This document shows positions 9,804 to 19,895 of a stretch of 64,000 nucleotides of DNA, one piece after another. The translations under genes were made by a program, and so were the position numbers. Within the stretch, counting starts at the first letter, position 1, and every line of letters starts with the position of its first letter. The notes under the pieces are model-generated. The model saw nothing but the letters and a program-made list of their open reading frames with translations. It made no database searches and had not been told where the DNA came from. This DNA comes from Bacteroidota bacterium. GTDB lineage: Bacteria > Bacteroidota > Ignavibacteria > Ignavibacteriales > Ignavibacteriaceae. The stretch covers positions 1-64,000 of the forward strand of contig JAKBMG010000134.1 in the NCBI GenBank assembly GCA_021831685.1, in the 5' to 3' direction.

Positions 9804-11735
9804 CTAATTTTTCTTTTGTGCTTGTAATCTTTTTAATTGCTGATAAAAGCTTATACTCCTTTGATCTTCCGGATTTATAGATAAACTTTTTTCTACTGCG
9901 TTTAGAGCATCAGCTATCTGGTTCATATAGAAATAAGCGCCGGACAAATTGTACCACACCTGCGGATCTGTTTGGTTATATTGGGTGCATTGTTTTAAGT
10001 AGTATAGGGCTTCTTGATATTTACCATTTTGTAGTGCAATACTTCCCAACCATTTTGTTGTTAAATAAGATGGCTCAAATGAATTTAGTTTTTGAAGATA
10101 GGGCAAAGCATAGTTGAAAAGTTTAGCGTCGATAAGAAGTTTAATAATATATTGGTAAGTTTCACTGTAGTGCGGATGCTGAGCAATAATCGCATTTATT
10201 TCTTTCATAAAAGAAATATAATTTTTTGAAAGGTAATATCTATCGGCTGCTTCAACATGGGCTTTCTCCCATGTTGTTTGATGATTGACAACCTCAATAG
10301 CTAGGCTGTCAGTCCAATTTTTTTGAGAGAAATCTTCTAGTTTAAAGTTGGAAGTTCCTTTTGGAACAAATGGATATGATCCTTTTAGAATTAAAATTTC
10401 TATTTCTGCAATTGTTGAATCGAGCTTTGTATAGGGAAAATCTGCACTTAAAATACTATCCTGAATAACCCCGGAAAGGTCTAACATTTTTCCCTTTGGC
10501 AGGTAATTCAGATTCTTCATTCCATTAAAATATGATTTTGCCATCAGTCCGTATCCCTCAATATTAGGATGAAGATGATCAACCATCAAATTATTGCCGG
10601 CTATTCCATCCGGGCTTTTGGCATTAAATATCGAATCAATATCAACGACAGGGTAGTTAAATTTTTTACCAAGACTTTTTATGATGTAATTAAATTTTTG
10701 AGGAGCTCTAAATCGAAGTTCATCTAAATCTTTTGCTTCAATAAACAATTTTTTTGCTTGAAGAAAGTTACCAGACTTTAATTTATTCTGTGCTTGTGAA
10801 AAGACGTAATCCGCTGAAAGAAAATTATTTTCTTTTGCAGAAACAAACGGAACTTGATTTTTCAAATTACAAGTCAAAGTTCCTAAGATTACCGGGATAT
10901 TTTTCTCCTTCAACATAGATAAAATATCTTCCATGTTGCCTTCAAACTGCTTCACTCCAAGATTGAAAAGATTGGAATTAAGGGGAATAAGAGATTTACC
11001 TACAACATGTTCCATTAATGTTTCATTATTTTCATTTTTACCGTTACCGCTTTTAAAGATGCTAATAATTTTTTCAATTGTATTATTTATCAACTGAAAA
11101 GTTCTAAATTTTTGAAGCCAAATAAATGAATTAACCAACAATCGTGATTTACCACCAGAAAAAGAAGACGCAACCCCAAGAGCGCCGTAATATTCGTTAT
11201 GACCGGTATAAATTAAAACCAGATCCGGGCTTTCCTTTATAATTGCCTTTGCGAAATCTCTGACAGTATAACTGTCTATTGCTGAAATTCCGCAATTAAC
11301 AATTTCTATATTAGTACTTGGGAAAAGCAGCTCTAATCTTCTTTGCAGATCGCTTGGAAATGATGCGTTGGGAACAAAAGGGTAGCCTTGAACAGTACTT
11401 TCTCCTAAGACAAAAACTCTAAACGAATTATCCTTTTTATCTTTTTCAAACGATCCGGAATTTGGTGTCGGGAAATGTGTTAAGTTAGAAAAATATTTTT
11501 GAGCTATGCCGGGATTTAATACAAGTCTTTCGGGATGAGATTTGGATTCAGGAATAAAAATATTATAGGAATGTCCGTAATTGATTATTCTTAAGAATAG
11601 TTCCAATAAAATAAAAAAGATAAACGGGATCAAAACCGCAATTGTGTAAAACCATTTTGGCGTTGGTTTTGATGATTGTATTTTTACAATTTCGTTTTTC
11701 TTTTTAATATCAGATGGCTTTTGTTTTTTTGTCAT
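9804..11735 (-). CDS. SGNH/GDSL-type hydrolase with C-terminal TPRs, membrane-anchored
   Basis: A 643-residue protein. A lysine-rich start is followed by one hydrophobic helix (WFYTIAVLIPFIFFILLELF, about residues 28-47), which places the rest in the periplasm. The SGNH core is visible: Ser in FVLGESTVQGYP (about 109-120), Gly in NCGISAIDSYTV, Asn in YTGHNEYYGA and the C-terminal Asp-His pair in DHLHPNIEGYG. The last 130 residues are two or three tetratricopeptide-like repeats (YLTTKWLGSIALQNGKYQEA, QVWYNLSGAYFYMNQIADAL). Such proteins often modify acyl groups of envelope polysaccharide or lipids, with the TPRs binding partners; the substrate is unknown. Divergent from the SurA-like gene. Confidence 0.8.
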   Translation of the reverse strand: MTKKQKPSDIKKKNEIVKIQSSKPTPKWFYTIAVLIPFIFFILLELFLRIINYGHSYNIFIPESKSHPERLVLNPGIAQKYFSNLTHFPTPNSGSFEKDKKDNSFRVFVLGESTVQGYPFVPNASFPSDLQRRLELLFPSTNIEIVNCGISAIDSYTVRDFAKAIIKESPDLVLIYTGHNEYYGALGVASSFSGGKSRLLVNSFIWLQKFRTFQLINNTIEKIISIFKSGNGKNENNETLMEHVVGKSLIPLNSNLFNLGVKQFEGNMEDILSMLKEKNIPVILGTLTCNLKNQVPFVSAKENNFLSADYVFSQAQNKLKSGNFLQAKKLFIEAKDLDELRFRAPQKFNYIIKSLGKKFNYPVVDIDSIFNAKSPDGIAGNNLMVDHLHPNIEGYGLMAKSYFNGMKNLNYLPKGKMLDLSGVIQDSILSADFPYTKLDSTIAEIEILILKGSYPFVPKGTSNFKLEDFSQKNWTDSLAIEVVNHQTTWEKAHVEAADRYYLSKNYISFMKEINAIIAQHPHYSETYQYIIKLLIDAKLFNYALPYLQKLNSFEPSYLTTKWLGSIALQNGKYQEALYYLKQCTQYNQTDPQVWYNLSGAYFYMNQIADALNAVEKSLSINPEDQRSISFYQQLKRLQAQKKN

Positions 11736-11895
11736 AATAGCATTAAGAATAAAAATTAAATGGTAAAAGAGAATAAAAAATTACTTTCTTTTACAGTCTA
11801 CAGTTTAGTAAATTTAAAAATATATTTATTTCTATAATTAACTAGCGCTAGAGATAATTTAAGCGCAAATTTAAATTAACTTCTTTATAAATCAT

Positions 11896-13746
11896 ATGAA
11901 AAAACTTTATCTCATGATCTTTTTCTTACTTATAATAAGTTCATCTTATAAGATGTTTTCACAGGACCGGGGTGATTCAGTTGTTGCAAAAGCCGGTAAT
12001 ATTTCAATAACTGCAAAGGAATTCTTAGACCGTTACGAAATGACACCGCTCTTCAGAAAACAAATAACGAGAATGACTCCGTCATTAAAGCTTGAATTTC
12101 TATATTCCCTAATTGCTGAAAAACTATGGGCAAATCAGGCTGAGCAAATGGGCTTTGATACAACTTCAGTTATGAAATTTGTTACTAAACAATATGAAGA
12201 TATGTTTGTTAGGGATGCCGTTTTTAGAAAAGACATTAAAGATAAGGTGAAGGTGACCGGCAAAGATATTTTGCAGGGATTCATGAGAAGCCAGACAACT
12301 CTGGAGGTGAACTACCTTGTATCAAATAACAAGAAAGAAATTTTTAATTTATATAAACTGCTGAAGGACGGAATTCCTTTTGATACCCTTCTTGCAACAA
12401 GACCTGAAAAAATTGAACAAACGGAACCAAAGCAAATTGTATACGGCCAAATGGCACAATCGATAGAAGATACACTTTATGGGATGAAGATAGGAAGTTA
12501 TACTTCTCCAATATTTTCGCCGGATGGATGGTATATTTTTAAGATGACGAATAAAATTCATTCATCAGAAAATACGGCGACAGGCCAAAATAACAGCGTG
12601 GAATCGGTTAAAAAAACGGTCGAAGCAATTAAAGAAAGAAAACTCTATCAGGAATATTTCTATAACTTTTTCAAAGACAAAAAGGTAGAAGCTAATGCGA
12701 TCTTGTTGAGGAGTCTGGCAGAAAAACTTTCAGCTATCTTTTCAAAAAGAAAATTTGAACTTAGAATTTCCCATAAGGACCCGGTTTTTATGGATGTAAC
12801 AGATGTACAGAAATTGGAGCAAGAATTTGGTCCTGATTCCTTAGCAATGCCATGTATTGAATTTAAAACGAATCCAATGACGCTTGATACGTTTATTCGC
12901 AAATTGATTTTCCAGGGGTTCAGTTCTTACAAAACTGATTATAGATCTATCGGAGAGCTTATTAATACGGTAACTCGTTCGATGATTGAACATGCTCTTT
13001 TTGCCAGAGAAGGTTACAAAGAAAAACTAAATCTTCTACCGAGCGTTCAACGCGATTTGAAAATGTGGCGTGAAAATTATTTAACGCAGCTTCTTCAAAA
13101 TAAATTTATAGATTCTTCAAAGATCTCAGATTCAACTGTCTACGATTATTACAAGAAGTTTAATAAGAATGAATATTATCCTGAAGAAGTAAACATTGTG
13201 GAAGTGTTTAACAAGGACCCCGATATAATTGATGAAGTTCTTAAAGAAGCAAGAGACGGAGTTAATATGCATAAACTTGCTATGAAATATACACAACGCG
13301 AATGGACGAAAAAACAAAACGGAGAGTTCGGCTTCTTTCCTATAACAAAGTTTGGCAAGATAGGGGAAATCGCTTCAACTATGAAAGTCGGCGATATTTA
13401 CGGGCCATTAAAACTTAATGATGGTTATTCTGTATTTGAGCTAATTGGAAAACGTCCTTCAAAAGTTGACACAGCCCTTCCGTTTGAAAAATCGAAAGAA
13501 GAGCTTAGCCATTATCTTGCTATGAAGAAAGAGCATAAGGCAATTACTGATTATACAGTTTACCTTGCTAAAAAGTTTGGCGTTTCAATCGACATGCCTC
13601 TTTTAGAATCTATTAAAGTTACTGAAGTAAATGCTTTTGGTTACCGATTGCTTGGTTTTGGTGGAAGGATTCCGGCAGTTCCCTTGATGGCTCCAAATGT
13701 TGATTGGGTTGACCCCTATCTTAAAAGTTTAAATATAACACCATAG
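11896..13746 (+). CDS. SurA-like peptidyl-prolyl isomerase (PpiC type), periplasmic
   Basis: A 616-residue protein with a Sec signal peptide (KKLYLMIFFLLIISSSYKMF, cleavage near residue 22). A SurA_N-like helical segment follows (VVAKAGNISITAKEFLDRYE). Two parvulin-type domains can be traced: a weak one around residues 140-220 (LEVNYLV to SPDGWYIFKM) and a clear one around 425-520 (GEFGFFPITKFGKIGEIAST, then GPLKLNDGYSVFELIGKRP). Such proteins chaperone outer-membrane proteins. The gene is monocistronic; the region after it is repeat-rich. Confidence 0.8.
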   Translation: MKKLYLMIFFLLIISSSYKMFSQDRGDSVVAKAGNISITAKEFLDRYEMTPLFRKQITRMTPSLKLEFLYSLIAEKLWANQAEQMGFDTTSVMKFVTKQYEDMFVRDAVFRKDIKDKVKVTGKDILQGFMRSQTTLEVNYLVSNNKKEIFNLYKLLKDGIPFDTLLATRPEKIEQTEPKQIVYGQMAQSIEDTLYGMKIGSYTSPIFSPDGWYIFKMTNKIHSSENTATGQNNSVESVKKTVEAIKERKLYQEYFYNFFKDKKVEANAILLRSLAEKLSAIFSKRKFELRISHKDPVFMDVTDVQKLEQEFGPDSLAMPCIEFKTNPMTLDTFIRKLIFQGFSSYKTDYRSIGELINTVTRSMIEHALFAREGYKEKLNLLPSVQRDLKMWRENYLTQLLQNKFIDSSKISDSTVYDYYKKFNKNEYYPEEVNIVEVFNKDPDIIDEVLKEARDGVNMHKLAMKYTQREWTKKQNGEFGFFPITKFGKIGEIASTMKVGDIYGPLKLNDGYSVFELIGKRPSKVDTALPFEKSKEELSHYLAMKKEHKAITDYTVYLAKKFGVSIDMPLLESIKVTEVNAFGYRLLGFGGRIPAVPLMAPNVDWVDPYLKSLNITP

Positions 13747-14026
13747 TAGCAAGCTTGCCTACCGAGTCTGTTGCACAACTTGCAGATGTCATTTCGAAGG
13801 AGTCTTCGACTGAGAAATCCCATTTTAGACAGTTTTGAGACCTCTCTTTACGTCTGAGACTAAATAGGAGAGTTCTGCAACGCTCTCTAGGCAGGCCGCA
13901 ATGGAAGATGTAAAAATCGTTAAATAATATCTTGACACAAAAAACCTGCCGGCAGACAGGCAAAGATTTGATTGTCAATACTATAAAGGATACGAATTCA
14001 TTTTTAATTTCGACTGAAATCTTTTT
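13747..14026. repeat. intergenic stretch with dispersed-repeat fragments
   Basis: No gene is visible. It contains GTCATTTCGAAGGAGTCTTC at about 13789-13808, a fragment type that recurs between genes in Bacteroidota-like genomes. Further on come GCCTGCCGGCAGACAGGC-like inverted repeats near 13944-13964. These are probably non-coding repeat debris; promoter elements for the carbamoyltransferase gene must lie near its 3' end. Confidence 0.45.
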
Positions 14027-15844
14027 ATGAACATTTTAGGAATATCTGCATTTTATCATGACAGTGCTGCGTGCCTTGTTCGGGATGGTGAGATAATTTC
14101 TGCTGCTCAAGAGGAGAGGTTTACTCGAAAAAAGCATGACTTTAATTTCCCGTCAAACGCAATAAATTTTTGTCTTCATTACGGTGGTATAAACACATCG
14201 CAACTTGATCTTGTAGCTTTTTATGATAAACCTTTTCTAAAGTTTGAAAGGCTGTTAGAGACTTATATTTCATTTGCTCCATCGGGGATTAAATCTTTCA
14301 TAAAAGCGATGCCTCTCTGGATAAAAGAAAAACTATGGATGAAAGAATTTATCCAAAAGGAATTGAAGTATGAAGGGAAAATAATTTTTCTTGAACATCA
14401 TGAATCTCATGCCGCATCTGCATTTTATCCTTCGCCGTTTCAGGAAGCGGCAATTTTAACTATGGACGGAGTCGGGGAGTGGGCTACAACAAGTTTTGGT
14501 ACGGGCTCGGGAAATGGGATAAACTTATTGTCCGAAATTAAATTCCCTCATTCACTTGGTCTTTTATATTCGGCGTTTACTTATTATACCGGGTTCAAGG
14601 TAAATTCCGGTGAATATAAAGTTATGGGGTTAGCTCCTTACGGCGAGCCAAAATATAAAGATATTATTTTGCGTGAACTAATCGATGTTAAAGATGACGG
14701 CTCGTTCAAGATGAATATGAAATATTTTGATTATTGTGCCGGTCTAACAATGACGAATCATAATTTCAATAAACTTTTCGGTGGACAGCCGAGGAAACCG
14801 GAAACGGACTTAACTCAAAGAGAAATGGATTTAGCCCGTTCAATTCAAGATGTTGCAGAAGAAATTGTATTAAAAATGGCAAGGCATGTTCATAAAGAAA
14901 CTGGGATGAAGAATTTATGCTTAGCAGGGGGTGTTGCCCTTAATTGTGTTGCGAACGGAAGACTTCTGCGTGAAAGCCCCTTTGAAAAATATTGGATACA
15001 ACCTGCAGCCGGAGATGCCGGAGGAGCAATTGGAGCAGCGCTTGCGGGATGGTTCAAATATCTGGATAAGCCGAGGAATGTAAACGGTAAAAATGATTTT
15101 CAAAAAGGTTCCTATCTTGGACCTGAATATTCCGAAGTCGAAATTAAGGATTATCTTGAGAGCAAAAAAATCCCGTTCCAGTTTCTTAATAATGATGAAA
15201 TCTCAGCAGTGGTTGCAGACTTAATTGCGGAGGAAAAAGTCATAGGATGGTTTCAAGGTAGGATGGAATTTGGACCGAGAGCCTTGGGAGCCAGGTCAAT
15301 TATCGGAGACGCAAGATCATCAAAGATGCAATCATTAATGAACTTAAAAATAAAATTCAGAGAGAGTTTTCGTCCATTTGCCCCATCAGTTTTATACGAT
15401 AAAGTTTCTGAATATTTTGATATTGAGGAAGCAAGTCCGTACATGTTATTGGTTGCAGAGGTTAAAAAAGAACAGCAAAAAACAATTTCTGAGGAAGAAG
15501 ACAAATATTTCGGAATAGAAAAATTGAAAGTCGTCAGGTCAAATATTCCTTCTGTAACGCATGTTGACTTCACAGCAAGAATTCAAACAGTCCACGATGA
15601 AACAAATCATCGTTTTTATGACCTTTTAAAAGCACTGGATAAAAAATATGGTTGTGCTGTCGCAATAAATACTTCGTTTAACGTAAGAGGCGAACCTATT
15701 GTTTGTACTCCCGAAGATGCATTCAAATGCTTTATGCGCACCGGCATGGATTATTTAATGATAGGAAACTTTCTGATTGATAAAAATTTGCAGATTCCTT
15801 TATTGGATGATTCCGGTTGGAAGGAAGAGTTTAAACTTGACTGA
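14027..15844 (+). CDS. carbamoyltransferase (NodU/CmcH family)
   Basis: A 605-residue carbamoyl-phosphate-dependent O-carbamoyltransferase. The N-terminal Kae1-like domain starts with MNILGISAFYHDSAACLVRDG. It carries the metal-binding HHESHAASAFYPSPF at about residues 125-139, the DGVGEW motif and NLCLAGGVALNCVANG. The C-terminal domain shows VIGWFQGRMEFGPRALGARSI and the INTSFNVRGEPIV signature. Members modify sugars or natural products; in envelope loci they usually act on a glycan. It is followed by SxtJ and DUF5989 genes in the same direction, a recurring trio. Confidence 0.93.
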   Translation: MNILGISAFYHDSAACLVRDGEIISAAQEERFTRKKHDFNFPSNAINFCLHYGGINTSQLDLVAFYDKPFLKFERLLETYISFAPSGIKSFIKAMPLWIKEKLWMKEFIQKELKYEGKIIFLEHHESHAASAFYPSPFQEAAILTMDGVGEWATTSFGTGSGNGINLLSEIKFPHSLGLLYSAFTYYTGFKVNSGEYKVMGLAPYGEPKYKDIILRELIDVKDDGSFKMNMKYFDYCAGLTMTNHNFNKLFGGQPRKPETDLTQREMDLARSIQDVAEEIVLKMARHVHKETGMKNLCLAGGVALNCVANGRLLRESPFEKYWIQPAAGDAGGAIGAALAGWFKYLDKPRNVNGKNDFQKGSYLGPEYSEVEIKDYLESKKIPFQFLNNDEISAVVADLIAEEKVIGWFQGRMEFGPRALGARSIIGDARSSKMQSLMNLKIKFRESFRPFAPSVLYDKVSEYFDIEEASPYMLLVAEVKKEQQKTISEEEDKYFGIEKLKVVRSNIPSVTHVDFTARIQTVHDETNHRFYDLLKALDKKYGCAVAINTSFNVRGEPIVCTPEDAFKCFMRTGMDYLMIGNFLIDKNLQIPLLDDSGWKEEFKLD

Positions 15845-15864
15845 AATTTATCTTATGAGTTGCA

Positions 15865-16281
15865 ATGTTATTTGAAGAAATAAAAAATATTAAAGAAGGC
15901 AAAAAGGATCTTGAAAAATTTGGCTACACCGTTGGAATTGCTTTTTTAATTATATCCGTTTTAACATTTGTTTTTGGAAAACATTCTTATATTTATTTCG
16001 GAATAATCGCAATATTCCTAATAGTTTCTTCTTTTTTGTCCCCATATGCTCTTAAGCCTTTGAATAAAATTTGGATGGGTTTATCTATCCTGCTTGGTTG
16101 GCTAATGACGCGTGTAATTTTAATAATTTTGTTTTATCTTGCAATTACGCCGATAAGTTTACTCGCTAAACTATTTAAAAAAGATTTTCTTGATCTTAAA
16201 TTTGATCTTTCAAAGAGAAGTTATTGGAAAAATAAGGAGCAAAAAAAAATTGATCCTACTGATTACGAAAGACAATTTTAA
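15865..16281 (+). CDS. SxtJ-family membrane protein
   Basis: A 138-residue protein with three or four hydrophobic helices (VGIAFLIISVLTFVFG, YIYFGIIAIFLIVSSFL, IWMGLSILLGWLMTRVILII), ending in FDLSKRSYWKNKEQ and a charged tail. The SYW(K/x) end is typical of the SxtJ family, whose genes accompany carbamoyltransferases including in saxitoxin clusters. Biochemical function is not established; a membrane partner of the carbamoyltransferase is inferred from context. Start ATG lies 20 bases after the upstream stop. Confidence 0.8.
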   Translation: MLFEEIKNIKEGKKDLEKFGYTVGIAFLIISVLTFVFGKHSYIYFGIIAIFLIVSSFLSPYALKPLNKIWMGLSILLGWLMTRVILIILFYLAITPISLLAKLFKKDFLDLKFDLSKRSYWKNKEQKKIDPTDYERQF

Positions 16282-16313
16282 GTAATAGTACAATAAAAAA
16301 ATGAGAAGGTTTA

Positions 16314-16472
16314 ATGGGAAAATTTTCAATCATATCTGAGCTATGGCAATTTTTAAAGGTTAGAAAAAAATGGTGGTTAGCTCCCATTTTTGTTCTATTA
16401 CTTTTGCTTGGAGCTTTAATTGTTATAACCCAGGGCTCTGCTCTAGCGCCATTTATTTACTCAATTTTTTAG
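16314..16472 (+). CDS. DUF5989 small membrane protein
   Basis: A 52-residue protein with one hydrophobic helix. The start ISELWQFLKVRKKWWLAPI and the end ITQGSALAPFIYSIF match the DUF5989 family, which is nearly always found beside carbamoyltransferase and SxtJ genes. The amphipathic N-terminus before the helix suggests an inner-membrane-anchored accessory subunit. Function is unknown. Confidence 0.8.
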   Translation: MGKFSIISELWQFLKVRKKWWLAPIFVLLLLLGALIVITQGSALAPFIYSIF

Positions 16473-16517
16473 AGGCAAGATTCTAAATATCATTTTAATT
16501 GAAATTTTATCTTCATT

Positions 16518-16661
16518 ATGAAAAAGACTTTAATCGAAGTTAAAAAGAATAAGAAAAGAATTCCGGTGCCTAAAAAACCACCCAAAGTGGAAGAGGATAC
16601 CAAAAAATATAATCGCAAAAAAGAAATTGATAAAATTAGAAAAAACCGAAATAGGGTTTAA
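16518..16661 (+). CDS. very small lysine-rich protein
   Basis: A possible 47-residue gene, about one third Lys/Arg (MKKTLIEVKKNKKRIPVPKK, then EIDKIRKNRNRV). It sits in line between the DUF5989 gene and the glycosyltransferase with short gaps on both sides, eight bases before the next start. No hydrophobic part and no known family. Its position in the operon is the main reason to keep it; the biased composition means it could also be chance. Confidence 0.45.
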   Translation: MKKTLIEVKKNKKRIPVPKKPPKVEEDTKKYNRKKEIDKIRKNRNRV

Positions 16662-16669
16662 TAATTTAG

Positions 16670-17482
16670 ATGGTAAAAGCGTCAGTTATTCTTTCGTTCT
16701 ATAATAAAATTGATTACTTGAAATTAGTTTTAGCCGGATTTGAAAGGCAGACTTTCAATGACTTTGAAGTAATTATTGCTGACGACGGCTCTTCCGGGGA
16801 AGTAATTTCCGGAATCGAAAATTTATCGACCAAACTTCCATTTCCAATAATTCATCTTTGGCAGGAAGATAAAGGTTTTAGAAAAAATAAAATATTGAAT
16901 AGTGCAATTAATATTTCCAATTCTGATTTTTTAATTTTTGTAGATGCCGATTGTGTGCCGCATTCAGAATTTGTGAAGGAACATTTTGACAGTCGCGGCA
17001 AAAAGAGATGCAATACAGGCAGGAGGGTAAATTTGTCGGCTCGATTAACTAGCATGCTCTCCGAAGATAAAGTCAAGTCAGGTTTCTTAGAAAAAAATAA
17101 TTTACTATTAATCAAAGATGGATTGTTCGGACATTCATTCGATGTGGAAAAAGGATTTTATTTCCACAACAAGGTTCTGCGAAAATATTTCAACAAAAAA
17201 AAGAGGGGTATTCTCGGTTGTAATTTCTCTATAACTAAACAAGATTTTTTAGACATTAACGGATTTGATGAAAGATACGAAGCCCCTTCTATCGGAGAGG
17301 ATTCCGATGTTCAATTTAGGCTTGAATTAAATGGCGTCAAAATTAATTCACTAAACAATATTGCGGTGCAATATCATCTTAATCATAAAATCCAAGATCG
17401 ACCTCAAATAAATCTTGATCTTTTTGAGCAAGTGAGAAAATCAAAACTAAGCTTTACTCCCTTTGGGATAGTACGATTGTAA
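16670..17482 (+). CDS. family 2 glycosyltransferase
   Basis: A 270-residue GT-A fold glycosyltransferase using a nucleotide sugar. ASVILSFYNKIDYLKLVL and FEVIIADDGSSGEV form the nucleotide-binding part, LIFVDADCVPHSEF is the DxD motif, and GILGCNFSITKQDFLDINGF followed by GEDSDVQFRLE is the C-terminal galactosyltransferase-type region with the acidic catalytic base. It has no membrane helix. It follows the carbamoyltransferase cluster and may act on the same envelope glycan. Confidence 0.88.
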   Translation: MVKASVILSFYNKIDYLKLVLAGFERQTFNDFEVIIADDGSSGEVISGIENLSTKLPFPIIHLWQEDKGFRKNKILNSAINISNSDFLIFVDADCVPHSEFVKEHFDSRGKKRCNTGRRVNLSARLTSMLSEDKVKSGFLEKNNLLLIKDGLFGHSFDVEKGFYFHNKVLRKYFNKKKRGILGCNFSITKQDFLDINGFDERYEAPSIGEDSDVQFRLELNGVKINSLNNIAVQYHLNHKIQDRPQINLDLFEQVRKSKLSFTPFGIVRL

Positions 17483-17622
17483 CTTTAAGCACATAAAATT
17501 CATTTTTTGACCTAGTCAAATATTATTTTTGCAAATACTCTCGCCAAGACTTGTTTTTTTTCACCTCATACCTTATATTTAAAGTCAGAAAGCCAATAAA
17601 TCCTTAAAAATTTAGGTGACAA

Positions 17623-18069
17623 ATGTTAGACGATTTAGACATTAAAATATTAAATATTCTTCAAAAGAACGGCAGAACAAAAAGAAACGAAATTGCCGAA
17701 GCCATTGGTCTTTCTATTCCATCTGTAAGCGAAAGGCTTCATAAACTTGAAGAAAGAGGTGTAATTGAGGGATATTATACAAAGGTAAACAAAAAGGCAT
17801 TCGGGTATGACATAATGGCTTATATTCTCGTAACTATGGAGTCGTCCAAGCATTATAAATCATTTATCCCCCGGATAGAAAAAACTCCTCAGATTATCGA
17901 ATGCCACTCTGTTCTTGGCGAAGGTTCTCATTTATTGAAAGCAATAGTAAAAAAAACTGAATCGTTGGAAAACCTTCTTAGCGAAATTCAATCTTGGCCC
18001 GGAGTAATTTCTACAAAAACAACTTTTGTGCTTTCCACAATAAAAGAAACAACAGCAATTGACATTTAA
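17623..18069 (+). CDS. Lrp/AsnC-family transcriptional regulator
   Basis: A 148-residue regulator with an N-terminal winged helix-turn-helix (LDIKILNILQKNGRTKRNEI, then EAIGLSIPSVSERLHKLEERG) and a C-terminal RAM effector-binding domain (AYILVTMESSKHY, ECHSVLGEGSHLLKAIVK). Its stop is 32 bases before the start of glutamine synthetase, so it probably controls nitrogen assimilation through glnA and itself. AGGTGA ribosome site upstream of the ATG. Confidence 0.92.
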   Translation: MLDDLDIKILNILQKNGRTKRNEIAEAIGLSIPSVSERLHKLEERGVIEGYYTKVNKKAFGYDIMAYILVTMESSKHYKSFIPRIEKTPQIIECHSVLGEGSHLLKAIVKKTESLENLLSEIQSWPGVISTKTTFVLSTIKETTAIDI

Positions 18070-18101
18070 TTAAATATAAAAAATAAAATAAAGGAACTAA
18101 T

Positions 18102-19529
18102 ATGGCAAAAACAAGTTCTCCATTAGATGGTGTTTTTAGTTTTATCAAAACTAAGGGGGTTAAATTTGTAGATCTTAAATTTATGGATTTTCCCGGTCAA
18201 TGGCAGCATTTTACAGTACCGGTATCGCAGCTAAAAGAAAGTTCATTTGTGGATGGATTCGGCTTTGATGGATCTTCTATACGCGGTTGGAAAGCAATCA
18301 ACGAAAGTGATATGTTAATTATTCCGGATTCCAAAACAATGAATATGGATCCATTCGTAGAATCTCCGACTGTCAGTTTTATTTGCGATGTTTATGAACC
18401 GGCAACGAAAGAAAAATATTCCAGATGTCCCAGGAATATAGCTCATAAAGCAGAAGCATATTTAATTTCAACGGGAATTGCGGATACAGCTTTTTTTGGT
18501 CCTGAAGCTGAATTCTTCATTTTTGACGATGTAAGATTTGATTCACAGCCTAACAGCAGTTTCTACTTTGTAGATTCTATTGAAGGAAAGTGGAATAGCG
18601 GAAGAGAAGAGTCTCCAAACTTAGGATATAAACCAAGATACAAAGAAGGATATTTCCCCGTACCGCCTACCGATTCTTTGGTCGACCTTCGTAATGAAAT
18701 GGTGCTTAATTTGATAGATGCCGGTATTGATGTTGAGGCGCAGCATCACGAAGTGGCAAGCGGAGGTCAATGTGAAATTGACTTACGATTTGAACCGCTT
18801 GTAAAAGCAGCAGACCAGCTAATGTTATTTAAATATATTGTTAAGAATACTGCTAAAAAAAATAATAAAACCGTTACTTATATGCCGAAACCTATTTTCG
18901 GAGATAATGGAAGCGGTATGCACGTTCACTCAAGTTTGTGGAAAAAAGGGAAACCACTTTTTGCAGGTTCCGGATATGCCGGTTTAAGTGAAATGGCTTT
19001 ATATTTTATTGGCGGACTATTGAAACACGCTCCGTCACTTCTTGCATTTACAAATCCGACGACAAATTCTTATAAAAGACTTGTTCCAGGATTTGAAGCA
19101 CCGGTTAATTTGGCATATTCTCAGCGCAATAGAAGCGCTTCTTGCAGAATCCCGATGTACTCGAACAGTCCAAAAGCTAAAAGAGTCGAATTTAGATGCC
19201 CTGATCCTGCAGCAAATCCTTATTTAGCATTTCCAGCAATTTTATTAGCAGGATTAGATGGTATCATAAATAGAATTGATCCGGGAGAACCGCTTGACAA
19301 AGATATTTATGATATGTCTCCAGAAGAATTGAAGGATGTTCCGTCAACTCCCGGAAGCTTAGGCGAAGCGTTAAAAGCTTTGGCAGATGATCATGAATAT
19401 TTGTTGAAGGGCGATGTCTTTACTTCCGACGTAATTGAAACATGGATTCAATATAAAACCGATAAGGAAATTAAACCGATGGCTTTACAGCCGCATCCTT
19501 ATGAATTCTCTTTGTACTATGATGTTTAG
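18102..19529 (+). CDS. glnA: glutamine synthetase type I
   Basis: A 475-residue ATP-dependent ligase making glutamine from glutamate and ammonia. Signatures: [11 protein letters not shown] (beta-grasp), [12 protein letters not shown] (metal Glu), a [20 protein letters not shown] metal/ammonia region, [15 protein letters not shown] (ATP) and [11 protein letters not shown] with [17 protein letters not shown]. The IYDMSPEEL segment at about residue 400 corresponds to the adenylylation loop with its Tyr, so adenylylation control is possible, although no adenylyltransferase is in this window. Directly follows the Lrp-type regulator. Confidence 0.97.
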   Translation: MAKTSSPLDGVFSFIKTKGVKFVDLKFMDFPGQWQHFTVPVSQLKESSFVDGFGFDGSSIRGWKAINESDMLIIPDSKTMNMDPFVESPTVSFICDVYEPATKEKYSRCPRNIAHKAEAYLISTGIADTAFFGPEAEFFIFDDVRFDSQPNSSFYFVDSIEGKWNSGREESPNLGYKPRYKEGYFPVPPTDSLVDLRNEMVLNLIDAGIDVEAQHHEVASGGQCEIDLRFEPLVKAADQLMLFKYIVKNTAKKNNKTVTYMPKPIFGDNGSGMHVHSSLWKKGKPLFAGSGYAGLSEMALYFIGGLLKHAPSLLAFTNPTTNSYKRLVPGFEAPVNLAYSQRNRSASCRIPMYSNSPKAKRVEFRCPDPAANPYLAFPAILLAGLDGIINRIDPGEPLDKDIYDMSPEELKDVPSTPGSLGEALKALADDHEYLLKGDVFTSDVIETWIQYKTDKEIKPMALQPHPYEFSLYYDV

Positions 19530-19550
19530 TTAGTTGATCCTCTAAGAATG

Positions 19551-19577
19551 AAGGGCGAATTTCATTCGCCCTTTTCT
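19551..19577 (+). terminator. terminator after glnA
   Basis: AAGGGCGAAT and ATTCGCCCTT form a perfect 10-bp stem with a TTC loop, followed by TTCTATTTT. It lies 22 bases after the glnA stop and fits an intrinsic terminator. Confidence 0.85.
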
Positions 19578-19895
19578 ATTTTAAATATTATTTATATAAA
19601 ATAATCATATAGGATAATTTTAGAAACAAATAAGTAACAAAATATTATTCTTTGGAATTTTTACTTATTAAAGATGTTAGGCAAGTATGCTTATGGCATA
19701 ACGGTTTTGCGGCTAAGGTACAGCCCATAACTATCCGCGGCGGCGGACCGTACTCGTTAATAAATTTTATAATTATAAAAATCTTTCATAGCAGAACTAC
19801 CTTGGACAAGAAACTTGAAACGGGCAACACTAAAATTTCTAAAATACCGAATGCGATTACGCTGTCGACCTTGAGCCACAGTTTATACCGCTGTT
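19578..19895. other. gene-free stretch with degenerate repeat sequence
   Basis: No convincing gene. Around 19676-19760 there is a GTTAGGC / GCATAAC pair and a GC-rich CCGCGGCGGCGGACCG run standing out from the AT-rich surroundings. These look like debris of a dispersed repeat or an old insertion next to the toxin-antitoxin pair. Confidence 0.35.

Noticed and set aside
19676-19760. Possible integron attC site
   Set aside because: GTTAGGC and GCATAAC are in the wrong order for an attC core pair and no integron integrase is visible.
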